The translations under genes were made by a program, and so were the position numbers. Shown here one piece after another: positions 23,043-31,419 of a stretch of DNA of 35,457 nt; within the stretch, counting starts at the first letter, position 1; every line of letters starts with the position of its first letter. The notes under the pieces were generated by a model. It was not told where the DNA came from, ran no database searches, and saw only the letters and a program-made list of their open reading frames with translations. This DNA comes from Clostridia bacterium. GTDB lineage: Bacteria > Bacillota > Clostridia > DSM-8532. Location of the stretch: NCBI GenBank assembly GCA_020047785.1, contig JAIFNI010000252.1, positions 1 to 35,457 of the forward strand, read 5' to 3'.

Positions 23043-24548
23043 ATGAAAAAGCCGAACCTTCTGTTCTTCGGTCTGGAAAGCCTGCGCAGCGACCATATGA
23101 GCCTGTACGGGTACAACCGCCTGACAACCCCCCACATGGACAAGTACCTGGCGGATGGCGGCATCGTGTTCGACCATTTCTTCAGCCCGAGCATTCCCAC
23201 CACACCCGGCTATTCCTCCATGCTCACAGGAATGGATTGCTTCAGCACCAACGTGGTTGCGCTGCGCCATGAAGGCGGAATCGCCCCAGGGGTGAAGACG
23301 CTGGCGGAACTGCTGCGGGAACAGGGATACGACACCACGTGTGTCGGATTCACAGGAAATGCAGCCTCTCAGGGATTCGACAAGTATCTCGAATTCGAAG
23401 GATGGGGCAGCTGGGAAAAAGGCCGCTCCCCCAAGGCGGAAAACCTCAACGCCGTCACCATTCCGGAGTTGGAACGACTGGCCGCCGGAGAAAAACCGTT
23501 CTTCCTGTTCCTCCGCCACATGGATCCTCATTCTCCTTACCTTGCGCCAGAACCTTTCGCCAGCATGTTCCATCAGGGCGACGCGTTCGATTCGGAAAAC
23601 AAATCCCTGGACCCGGTCTACAGCTTCAAGCCCTTCTGCGACTACTTCTATGCCTGGTTCCCGCCGGGATGCACGGACAAGGAATACATCGTCGCCCAGT
23701 ACGATGCGGAGATCGCGTACATGGACGCATGCGTGCAGATTCTGCTGCAGAAGCTGGATGATCTGGGCATCACGGAAGAGACGGTCGTGGTCTTCACCAG
23801 CGACCATGGCGAAACCCTCCACGACCACGAATGCTGGTATGACCATCACGGTCTTTATGAATGCACGCTCACCGTACCGTTCGCCATCCGGTTCAAGGGG
23901 AAGACGGAAGGAAAGCGCATTGCGGAAATCTGCCAGCACAAGGATCTTGTACCGACCCTGCTGGATGTGATGGGCCTGGAGACGGATGTCTCCTTTGATG
24001 GCCGCAACCTGATGAAACTGGTTCGCGGCGAAGAAATCCCCACTGAAAACGAGTTCTACATCACAGAATGCACCTGGCAGCGCAAGCATGGCTGGCGCAC
24101 ACCGGAATGGAAACTCTTTGTCGCGCTGGAACCGGATTTCCACTACAAGCCGGAAACCGAGCTCTACAATCTGCTGGAGGATCCGGAGGAACTGCACAAT
24201 CTGGCGGAGGAACGCCCGGATGTGGTGGCAACGTTGAAGACCAGAATGCTCGAACACGTCGCAAAGCGTGAAGCCGCCTGCGGACGTGACAACCCGATGT
24301 ATACCAACCTGAACTGGCATGGGTTGGGATGCGGTCCCTTCACGTCCTCCGATCAAGCGTACAATTCAATGCACATCGGGGACCCGGAAACGGCCCGCCG
24401 TCTGCAGGCCGAGGGTTTGAAGCGCAATGTGAAGGAAGAACAGCCGGATGGAGCGGCCTCCGAACAGCTGAATGAATTGGCATCCGTTCAGCCGGATGAA
24501 TCAGCCTCCGAACAGCCGGAAAAAGAATCCCCCGAACAGGAGGCGTGA
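23043..24548 (+). CDS. Sulfatase-fold (alkaline phosphatase superfamily) hydrolase with Thr at the active-site position
   Basis: 501 residues; AGAGGAG lies about 5 bases before ATG 23043, and the ORF-track start at 22998 is in the repeat. The fold is shown by LLFFGLESLRSDHMSLYG (residues 6-23), RHMDPHSPY near 160, and TSDHGETLHDHECWYDHHGLYE near 255-278 with Asp/His metal ligands. The formylglycine motif C/S-x-P-x-R is replaced by T53-T-P-G-Y57, so neither the modifiable Cys/Ser nor the Arg is present. Thr nucleophiles occur in phosphodiesterase, phosphonate and phosphoethanolamine-transfer members of the superfamily, so a phosphoester or related substrate is possible. No signal peptide is seen. 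The C-terminus is an 8-residue Glu/Pro/Ser repeat tail. Confidence 0.85.
   Translation: MKKPNLLFFGLESLRSDHMSLYGYNRLTTPHMDKYLADGGIVFDHFFSPSIPTTPGYSSMLTGMDCFSTNVVALRHEGGIAPGVKTLAELLREQGYDTTCVGFTGNAASQGFDKYLEFEGWGSWEKGRSPKAENLNAVTIPELERLAAGEKPFFLFLRHMDPHSPYLAPEPFASMFHQGDAFDSENKSLDPVYSFKPFCDYFYAWFPPGCTDKEYIVAQYDAEIAYMDACVQILLQKLDDLGITEETVVVFTSDHGETLHDHECWYDHHGLYECTLTVPFAIRFKGKTEGKRIAEICQHKDLVPTLLDVMGLETDVSFDGRNLMKLVRGEEIPTENEFYITECTWQRKHGWRTPEWKLFVALEPDFHYKPETELYNLLEDPEELHNLAEERPDVVATLKTRMLEHVAKREAACGRDNPMYTNLNWHGLGCGPFTSSDQAYNSMHIGDPETARRLQAEGLKRNVKEEQPDGAASEQLNELASVQPDESASEQPEKESPEQEA
24438..24545. repeat. 24-bp coding repeat, 4.5 copies, at the end of the sulfatase-like gene
   Basis: Units of 24 bp begin with GAACAG or GTTCAG and encode 8-residue repeats EQPDGAAS, EQLNELAS, VQPDESAS, EQPEKESP and the partial EQEA. 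The last half-unit, GAACAGGAGGCG, also supplies the AGGAGG ribosome binding site of the following oxidoreductase gene. Confidence 0.9.
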
Positions 24549-24553
24549 GCCGG

Positions 24554-25564
24554 ATGCTGAGAGTATGCGTCATTGGCATGGGTCCCATCGGGAACACCCA
24601 CGCGGCGGTCTATCAGGCACTTCCCGGCGTTGAACTGGTTGCCGTGTGCGATCGGCGGACAGAACGCGCCCAGGCGGGCGGAGCCAAGTACGGCGTTCCG
24701 TGTTTTGAAAATGCGCAGCAAATGCTGGATGAAATGAAGCCCGATCTCGTCAGTGTCGCCACAGGCGGATTCGAATATTCGAGCGATCATTACGAACCCA
24801 CCCTTCAGGCACTCCATGCGGGATGCCATGTCCTGTGCGAAAAACCGATCTGCAACGATCTGGAGAAGGCGCAGGAAATGGTGGACACAGCCAGACGGCT
24901 CAATCGCTGTCTGGCTGTGGACCTGAACCACCGCTTCACCCCCGCCGCCCGTGCCGCCAAGGCATGGCAGGATCAGGGGCTCATCGGGGAGCTGCTCTTT
25001 CTGAACATGAACCTGTGGATTGGCCGGTTCGAGCAGTTCGAAACGGAGTTCTACCATCTGAAGGCCCTGAATCCACACAGTGTGGATATTCTCCGGTATT
25101 ATGGCGGTGAAATCGAAGAAGTGCAGTGTTTCGCGATGAAGGCCAGCGGACGGTCCATCTATTCCACCCAGTCCACGAATCTCCGGTTTGCCTGTGGAGC
25201 GGTCGGACACCTGACGAGTTCCTACGACATCAAGCGGGGACACCCCATGGAGCGCATCGACGTGGCCGGCGTCAACGGACGGATGGTCGTAGAGGACATG
25301 TGGCGGGAAGCCACGCTGTATCCGGCTGATTCATGGATCAAGCAGCAGTACACCAATCCAGTATTTGGTGGATTCGGACAGTTTTATGACACCTTCGCCG
25401 ATCGGATCGCCTCATTTGCCCGCGAGGTTGCGGCCGGGGTTCGGCCGGAGGACATTGATGGAAGCGGACAGGCCGGGCTGGAGGCCAGCCGGGTGATCCA
25501 TGCCGCCATCGAATCCATCCGGCGAGGCGGTCAGCCGGTGAAGGTAGCGGAAATCACAAAATGA
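24554..25564 (+). CDS. Gfo/Idh/MocA-family sugar oxidoreductase (first copy)
   Basis: 336 residues from MLRVCVIGMGPIGNTHA; ATG 24554 has AGGAGG 10 bases upstream, while the GTG at 24545 is too close to it. The N-terminal Rossmann fold binds NAD(P): GMGPIG near residue 8 and VAVCDRR near 31. The family Lys lies in CEKPICND near 95. The C-terminal domain has HLKALNPHSVDILRYYGG near 172, which keeps the HxxD catalytic pair. Such enzymes oxidise or reduce sugar ring or inositol hydroxyls. Overall it resembles the second oxidoreductase at 26506. Its start is nearly coupled to the upstream sulfatase-like gene (5-base gap). Confidence 0.92.
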   Translation: MLRVCVIGMGPIGNTHAAVYQALPGVELVAVCDRRTERAQAGGAKYGVPCFENAQQMLDEMKPDLVSVATGGFEYSSDHYEPTLQALHAGCHVLCEKPICNDLEKAQEMVDTARRLNRCLAVDLNHRFTPAARAAKAWQDQGLIGELLFLNMNLWIGRFEQFETEFYHLKALNPHSVDILRYYGGEIEEVQCFAMKASGRSIYSTQSTNLRFACGAVGHLTSSYDIKRGHPMERIDVAGVNGRMVVEDMWREATLYPADSWIKQQYTNPVFGGFGQFYDTFADRIASFAREVAAGVRPEDIDGSGQAGLEASRVIHAAIESIRRGGQPVKVAEITK

Positions 25565-25609
25565 GCTGCCCGTGAACAATCACCTCACCTTTCCCATAAG
25601 GAGCCACCC

Positions 25610-26461
25610 GTGAACTATAACCGCATTCTCACCAACGAATACTTCGAGCCCGGCATGCCGCCCGTGTTCGTCACAAGTGACAAACATCATGGCAATGTCA
25701 GTCTGCACAATCATGAATTCTTCGAGCTGGTGTTCATCGAGCGAGGCGTCGCACTGCACAGCCATGAGGGTAATACACAGATCCTGACGACCGGAGACGT
25801 ATTCATCATCCTGCCCGGTGAAGTACACTCCTATATCAGCACCAACAACACGTCGCTCTACAATTGCCTGTTCATTATTGATTCCTTGAAGGGACACGAA
25901 CAGGATATCAGGGAAATGCAGGGTTTGTCCTGGCTGCTGAAGGGGAGGACGGATTTCCAGCAAGTCCACGCCGGGCTTGCCGAAACACAGGAGCTGCTGC
26001 TGTATCTGGAAAAAATGATCTGGGAGCGGCTAAATCGGGGTGTCGGCTGGGAGCTGAAGATCAAGTCTCTTCTGTACGGGCTTCTGGTGGCCTATGCCCG
26101 TCTGTACGGAAACGCCAGGTTGTCTGCAGAAGGGGCAAAATCCAATTTCAAGCATGTCTTCGAGGCCGTTGCCTACATTGAATCGAACTATCAGCATGAG
26201 GTACTGTTGGAGGATGTGGCCCGAGCAACTGGATTGTCAGCGGGATATCTGTCAAAGCAGTTCAAGAGCCTGTTGGGATCCACCCCGGCGGAATATGCGA
26301 GGAGTTTCCGAATGGCCAAAGCAGCGGAACTGCTGAGAAATGAAGGCACTTCCGTGGCCGCGGTCTCCGAAGCGATGGGCTTTTCCGACCTGTCTCTTTT
26401 CTCGCGTCAGTTCAGACAAGTGACTGGCGTATCGCCGACAGGATTCAGAAAAACAATTTGA
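25610..26461 (+). CDS. AraC-family transcriptional regulator with cupin-type sensor domain
   Basis: 283 residues from a GTG start with AAGGAG about 7 bases upstream. The N-terminal cupin-like domain (about 15-110) contains LHNHEFFELVFIERG and a GDVFIILPGEVHSY element. The C-terminal double HTH (about 180-283) has LEDVARATGLSAGYLSKQFK and VAAVSEAMGFSDLSLFSRQFRQVTGVSPTGFRK, the standard AraC signature. It lies in the middle of the sulfatase operon between the two oxidoreductases and probably activates the operon in response to a sugar. The 21-bp-spaced TTTTGCAT repeats at 21930 are candidate binding sites. Confidence 0.93.
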   Translation: MNYNRILTNEYFEPGMPPVFVTSDKHHGNVSLHNHEFFELVFIERGVALHSHEGNTQILTTGDVFIILPGEVHSYISTNNTSLYNCLFIIDSLKGHEQDIREMQGLSWLLKGRTDFQQVHAGLAETQELLLYLEKMIWERLNRGVGWELKIKSLLYGLLVAYARLYGNARLSAEGAKSNFKHVFEAVAYIESNYQHEVLLEDVARATGLSAGYLSKQFKSLLGSTPAEYARSFRMAKAAELLRNEGTSVAAVSEAMGFSDLSLFSRQFRQVTGVSPTGFRKTI

Positions 26462-26505
26462 ACCGCACCATGAAAATCGAGAGAATCATAAAGGGGGACA
26501 CTGTA

Positions 26506-27609
26506 ATGTCATTGAAAATCGGATTGGTCGGAATGGGCGGAATCGGAAATACCCATGCGGATGTCTATAAACAGGACGAACTGGCCAATTTGGCTGCGGT
26601 CTGTGATGTCAAGCGGGACCGGGCGGATGCGGCGGCTGAAAAATACGGCGTGCCGGCCTTCTATTCCCTGAAGGAAATGCTGGAAGCAATGCCCGACCTG
26701 GATATCGTGGACATCACAACTTCCGGCTATGAAAACGGCAGCTGGCACTATGTACCGGCCATGGAAGCCATCGCGGCCGGGAAAAACGTGCTGGTGGAAA
26801 AACCCATCTCGAACGATGTGCGGGAAGCGCGCGAAATGGTCCGGTTTGCTGCAGAAAAAGGCGTGTATCTGGGCTGCAACCTCAATCATTTTTTCACAAA
26901 ACCGGCTGAACGCGCCGATCAGCTGATAGACGAGGGAAAAATCGGAGAACCGGTTTATATTGTCCACAAGATGGGCTTCAATGGCGGAGAGTCCGGCTAC
27001 GGCGGCCGCGGATCCGCCCGCTGGCAGCGTCCTTATTCACATCTGAAGGCGTTCCTCGCGCATCCGTTTTCCGTGATGCGTCACTTCGGCGGCGACATCA
27101 CCCATATACAGGCTTACCTCAGCAAACCCGGCGTGCGCAAGACAGCCGACGATCTGATGTACTCCATCAACAGCGTCCACGTGCGTTTTGAAAACGGAAG
27201 CACCGGATATCTGCTCTCCCAGCGCGGGGATGCGATGTTCGGCCTCGGTGGCTGGTGGAGCTTCGAAATGGCCGGCACGAAAGGCACCTTCGTCATCGAG
27301 AACTGCGTGGAGAAGCTTCAGTTCTGGGATGCCTCCCAGCCGAAGAGCGCCATGGCTTCGCCGGAACCCAACGAAATCCTCGACACGGGCATCACCGATT
27401 TCGGAGCCACCTTCCCGGCCAGGCTCCATGCCTATCTGGAAGATGTGACGAACAAGGTGCCCCTTGAATCGCTTCGCGCCTCCGGCCGTGATGCGCTTGC
27501 CACACTGGAATACACCTTTGCCGCCATCAAATCCTTTGAGGAGGGTGGCACAGTAGTCCGTCCGGAACCGCTGCCCAACCTGCACGGCGACATCTTCAAA
27601 CCTATCTGA
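26506..27609 (+). CDS. Gfo/Idh/MocA-family oxidoreductase (second copy)
   Basis: 367 residues from MSLKIGLVGMGGIGNTHA; AAGGGGG lies about 8 bases before ATG 26506. The Rossmann motif GMGGIG and the family Lys in VEKPISND near 98 are present. Its N-terminal half is clearly related to the first copy (IGNTHA, AAVCD, KYGVPAF), so the two look like an old duplication or recruited paralogues. In the catalytic segment, HLKAFLAHPFSVMRHFGG keeps the His, but the Asp found in the first copy's HxxD is replaced by Ser. That may mean a different reaction or substrate. The canonical sulfatase gene follows 56 bases downstream. Confidence 0.92.
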   Translation: MSLKIGLVGMGGIGNTHADVYKQDELANLAAVCDVKRDRADAAAEKYGVPAFYSLKEMLEAMPDLDIVDITTSGYENGSWHYVPAMEAIAAGKNVLVEKPISNDVREAREMVRFAAEKGVYLGCNLNHFFTKPAERADQLIDEGKIGEPVYIVHKMGFNGGESGYGGRGSARWQRPYSHLKAFLAHPFSVMRHFGGDITHIQAYLSKPGVRKTADDLMYSINSVHVRFENGSTGYLLSQRGDAMFGLGGWWSFEMAGTKGTFVIENCVEKLQFWDASQPKSAMASPEPNEILDTGITDFGATFPARLHAYLEDVTNKVPLESLRASGRDALATLEYTFAAIKSFEEGGTVVRPEPLPNLHGDIFKPI

Positions 27610-27665
27610 TTCATCCGTTTCAAACCTGCAACAGATCCCTTCGACACGCACCTCGGGAGGCCTGC

Positions 27666-29042
27666 ATGAAGCCGAACATCCTGCTCATCGTCGCCGATCA
27701 GCACCGCCATGACGCACTGGGTTGTGCCGGCAGGTTCCCGATCCTTACCCCGCATATCGACAGACTGGCGCGTGAAGGCGTGTTTTTCGAAAACGCCTTC
27801 ACGCCCTGCCCGGTGTGCGCACCTGCCCGCCAGGCGCTTTTGGGTGGACGGGCACCGGAAAGTTTCGGCGCGCTATGGAATCCCGATTTCATCCCAATGC
27901 CTACCCTGTCGCCCGACCCGGGTTTCCACACAGCCGCGCTGGCACGGTCGGGTTATTCCTGTGCACTGGTTGGAAAATGGAATTCATCCATCAGCTTCTC
28001 TCCGTACGACTTTGGCTTCTCCACGCATATCGGCTATGAGGTGTACAACGCCGGCATTGCCGTGAAGTATCCGACGCTGTCATACAGGAACGGGTGGTTC
28101 GGGGAACCGACCCCCATCGCCCTCGAGGACAGCAAGACCCACTGGGCCGCCTCGCAGGCGTGCAGCCTGATGGTGGAATATGCGAAACAGGAAACACCTT
28201 GGTATATCCGTGTGGATTTCACCGATCCCCATCTGCCCTGTCGCCCTTCCGAACCTTTTGCCAGCCTGTATGACCCGGACACTGTCGAACCATGGGACAG
28301 CATGGGCGATCCGTTGGAAGGAAAACCGTACATCCAGCGCCAGCAGATACGCAGCTGGGGTTTGGAAGGCCGGACCTGGGGTGAGTGGAAGCATACGCTG
28401 GCCATGTACCAGGGCATGGTCAGCCAGATCGATGACGCGGTCGGGGTCCTCCTTGCGCAGCTGGACAGCCTGAATCTGACGGAAGACACCATAGTGGTGT
28501 ACACGGCGGACCATGGCGACCTTTGCGGCGGGCACGGCATGCTGGACAAGCATTACGTCCTGTACGACGATGTGACCCGGGTTCCCTTGCTCATTCGGTA
28601 CCCGCGTCTGGCACATGCGGGACATCGGGCGAAGGAGTTCGCCAGCAACTGTCTGGACCTCGGCGCAACCCTCGGCGAACTATGCGGGGTGAAGGTATCG
28701 GCCGGGCATGGAATCCCTCTGACACCCATGTTGACCGGAGAAAGCAAGCCCGGACGGGACTTTGCCGTATCTGCCGCAAGCGGCCAGCAGTTCGGGCTGT
28801 ACTCCCAGCGAAGCATCCGGACGAAAGACTGGCTGTATGTCTGGAACATGACGGATATGGATGAACTGTACGATTCTGCAGCCGATCCCGGGCAGATAAG
28901 GAACCTGATTCATCAGCCGGATTTGATGGAGGTTGTGGAAGAATTGCGGAAAAAGCTGCATGCCGAGCTGCGACGGCGGGAAGACCCGTTTGTTTGTTCG
29001 GGCTGGCTGGACGGACAATTGCTTGAAGGAAAGAAGGACTGA
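27666..29042 (+). CDS. Sulfatase with canonical Cys-type formylglycine motif
   Basis: 458 residues; GGGAGG lies about 6 bases before the ATG. The catalytic motif C51-A-P-A-R55 is present as VCAPARQALLGG, so an anaerobic sulfatase-maturing enzyme or equivalent is needed to make formylglycine; none is in the window. Metal ligands are in VADQHRHDALG near residue 10 and TADHGDLCGGHGMLDKH near 283, and the GKW element is near 103. It removes sulfate esters, probably from a sugar. No signal peptide is visible, which suggests cytoplasmic desulfation after uptake by the ABC transporter encoded next. Confidence 0.93.
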   Translation: MKPNILLIVADQHRHDALGCAGRFPILTPHIDRLAREGVFFENAFTPCPVCAPARQALLGGRAPESFGALWNPDFIPMPTLSPDPGFHTAALARSGYSCALVGKWNSSISFSPYDFGFSTHIGYEVYNAGIAVKYPTLSYRNGWFGEPTPIALEDSKTHWAASQACSLMVEYAKQETPWYIRVDFTDPHLPCRPSEPFASLYDPDTVEPWDSMGDPLEGKPYIQRQQIRSWGLEGRTWGEWKHTLAMYQGMVSQIDDAVGVLLAQLDSLNLTEDTIVVYTADHGDLCGGHGMLDKHYVLYDDVTRVPLLIRYPRLAHAGHRAKEFASNCLDLGATLGELCGVKVSAGHGIPLTPMLTGESKPGRDFAVSAASGQQFGLYSQRSIRTKDWLYVWNMTDMDELYDSAADPGQIRNLIHQPDLMEVVEELRKKLHAELRRREDPFVCSGWLDGQLLEGKKD

Positions 29043-29170
29043 CCATGAGAAAAGTGGCTGGATATAAGAAAACAACAACAGACAGAACGCGGAAAGAAAG
29101 TTGAAGAATCAGAAAAAAAACTGAAAATACCGTAAAAATCATCAGAGAAAACAGAGAAAGAGGAGACAAC

Positions 29171-30412
29171 ATGAAAAGAATTCTGACCATTTTTCTTATC
29201 CTGATCCTTGCCTTTCTTCCGGTTGGATGCGCCCAGAAATCTCCGGCACAGGACATTACGCTGAAGTTCGTGCGCATCGGCAATGACGCTGCGGAGGCCG
29301 AATACTGGAAAGGTTTGATTACCCGTTTCGAGGCGAAGACACCCGGCATCAGGATCCAGTATGATGACGCCGCGATCGGCGAACCGATGGAAACCAAACT
29401 GAATTCGATGTTCAGCGCCGGAATGGGACCTGACCTCATCGGCCATGGCATCATGTCCGTGGCAGCACGCGCGGTGGCTAAGAATTATCAGCCGATCACG
29501 AAATACTTCAGTACCTGGGAAGGCAAGGATGACATCATGCCCAGTGTACTGGCAAACGGCACCTACAACAAGGAAGTGTATGGATTGGCCTACTCCACCA
29601 CGCCTTTTGTATTCGCTTACAGGAAGGATTTGTTTGCCGCCGCTGGTCTGGACCCGGAGAGCCCGCCGAAAACATGGGCGGAACTGAAAGAATATGCGGA
29701 AAAGCTGACCGTCAAGGAAGGTGACCGCATCGTCACCTCCGGATTCTCCTTCCCGAAATCCGCCGGCAATTTCGTGGAATTCGACTGCTTTGTTTTCGGC
29801 AATGGCGGCCGCTACTATGACGCGGACGGCAAACCGACGATTGACACACCGGAAAAGGCGGAAGCTTTCCGATTCCTGTCCTCTTTTCTCAACGAGGTCA
29901 GCATCCCTTTCAGCAACACGGAGGTGAATCCCTTCGTCAACGGCAGCGCGGCCATGACCCTCATCAACAACGTGGCGCTGACCGGCATGCTGAAGAATGA
30001 GGAATACAAGGACAAAATCGGCATCGCGCTGCCGCCGTCCAACGAGGGCAAGGCACAGGAAACCTTCGCCGGCTGCAACATGCTCTTTGTCGGCGGTGAC
30101 TGCAAGAATCCCGATGCAGCCTTCCAGTTCATCGCGTTCGCCCTGACCAATGAGGAAGTCATGAAACGGGCCACCGATCTCAACATCCCCGTGACCCGCC
30201 AGTCCCAGGTCGAAGCCTTCACGGCCCTGAATCCCATGAATGCGGTCCGTGCCGCCTGTGTGGCCAACGGCACCGGCATGCCCCGCACCACGTGGGCTGC
30301 CTCCTTCCAGAAAATCCGCAACACGATGGTGCAGGAAGTCCTGTATGGGAAAACTACGCCGGAGGATGCGTTGAAGAATGCGCAGCAGGCGCTGCTTGAT
30401 GAAATTGAGTAG
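29171..30412 (+). CDS. ABC sugar transporter substrate-binding lipoprotein (CUT1)
   Basis: 413 residues; AGAGGAG lies about 5 bases before the ATG. The signal peptide ends in the lipobox LPVGC with Cys20. The rest is a type 1 extracellular solute-binding fold: EAEYWKGLITRFEAKTPGIRI near 37-58, GMGPDLIGHG near 82, VYGLAYSTTPFVFAYRKDLF near 137-156, and AAMTLINNVAL near 260. It captures an oligosaccharide or sugar derivative outside the cell and delivers it to the two permeases. The 128-base leader before it is purine-rich without a clear terminator. Confidence 0.93.
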   Translation: MKRILTIFLILILAFLPVGCAQKSPAQDITLKFVRIGNDAAEAEYWKGLITRFEAKTPGIRIQYDDAAIGEPMETKLNSMFSAGMGPDLIGHGIMSVAARAVAKNYQPITKYFSTWEGKDDIMPSVLANGTYNKEVYGLAYSTTPFVFAYRKDLFAAAGLDPESPPKTWAELKEYAEKLTVKEGDRIVTSGFSFPKSAGNFVEFDCFVFGNGGRYYDADGKPTIDTPEKAEAFRFLSSFLNEVSIPFSNTEVNPFVNGSAAMTLINNVALTGMLKNEEYKDKIGIALPPSNEGKAQETFAGCNMLFVGGDCKNPDAAFQFIAFALTNEEVMKRATDLNIPVTRQSQVEAFTALNPMNAVRAACVANGTGMPRTTWAASFQKIRNTMVQEVLYGKTTPEDALKNAQQALLDEIE

Positions 30413-30486
30413 TTGGCCGTCATGACGGCTCAACCGACCGGCTTGCAGGCTCCGTCTTGCGCGCATACATTGGGGAAGCAGGTTTC

Positions 30487-31419
30487 ATGGGCACCTTTCG
30501 ACACGGAATACAGACAAACATCGATGTAAAGAAACGGATTCCGTTTCTGACCGGAGACGCGGTATCGGCCTACCTGCTGATACTGCCTTTCTTTGTGTTT
30601 TTCTTCCTGTTTGTTCTCTCTCCGCTTCTGCGCAACTTCCTGAACAGCTTCACGAATGACAGCCTTGGCGTGAAGGAATTCATCGGCTTCCGCAATTATG
30701 AAAAACTTCTGCGGGACCGCAGCTTTCTGCGTTCCGTCCTGAACACATTCACCTTTGCCCTGTTTTCGATTGTCCCGCTGATGGTGCTTGGCTTTGCGGC
30801 CGCTCTGAGCGTCAATCGGCCGAAGAAGGCCATGTATGCCGCGCGTGCCGTTCTCATGTACCCGTACGTAGCTTCCATGGTCTCCGTGTCGATGATTTGG
30901 CTGTACCTGTTCGACCCGGGCTCCGGTCTTTTCAACAAGGTCCTTTGGATGGCCGGGTTTTCAGGCAGCGACTGGCTTTTCGATGAAAAGCTTGCCCTTC
31001 CCTGCCTGATTGTCGTGAACGTCTGGAAAATGATCGGCTATGTCATGATTCTGTATCTGGCCGCCCTGCAGGGGGTTCCCCAAAGTCAGTACGATGCGGC
31101 GGTCGTCGACGGCGCCGGATTCCTTGGCGCCACCTGGCATGTCACACTGCCGGCCATCCGTCCGGTCAGTTTCTTTCTGCTGGCCACGCTGTCCATCGAG
31201 TGCTTCAAGACATTCGAGCAGGTCCGGATCATGACGAACGGCGGCCCGCTGGACGCGACGACCACCATCACGCACCAGATCTACATGCGCGCCTTTTCCG
31301 AGTTCAAGATGGGCTATGCCTCCGCAATGTCCGTCGTTCTGTTTCTCATGGTCTTCGTGGTCACCCTGCTGAATCTGAAATTCGGCGGGCAGCTGGAAGA
31401 GGACAGGGGGAACGGATGA
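30487..31419 (+). CDS. ABC sugar permease, UgpA/MalF type
   Basis: 310 residues from MGTFRHGIQTN; AGCAGG precedes ATG 30487, and the TTG at 30457 is less likely. About six helices are visible, from AYLLILPFFVFFFLFVLSPLL to VVLFLMVFVVTLLNL. The ATPase-docking EAA loop is present as YDAAVVDGAGFLGATWHVTLPAIRP near residues 200-225. It pairs with the following permease, whose start overlaps its stop codon (ATGA). Confidence 0.93.
   Translation: MGTFRHGIQTNIDVKKRIPFLTGDAVSAYLLILPFFVFFFLFVLSPLLRNFLNSFTNDSLGVKEFIGFRNYEKLLRDRSFLRSVLNTFTFALFSIVPLMVLGFAAALSVNRPKKAMYAARAVLMYPYVASMVSVSMIWLYLFDPGSGLFNKVLWMAGFSGSDWLFDEKLALPCLIVVNVWKMIGYVMILYLAALQGVPQSQYDAAVVDGAGFLGATWHVTLPAIRPVSFFLLATLSIECFKTFEQVRIMTNGGPLDATTTITHQIYMRAFSEFKMGYASAMSVVLFLMVFVVTLLNLKFGGQLEEDRGNG

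Noticed and set aside
22182-24356. 724-aa ORF on the minus strand opposite the isomerase and sulfatase-like genes
   Set aside because: It spans two well-supported plus-strand genes and their gap, has no recognisable domain and no ribosome site; it reflects the codon bias of the real genes.
28913-30466. 517-aa minus-strand ORF opposite the binding-protein gene
   Set aside because: Antisense shadow crossing a gene boundary, with no domain signature.
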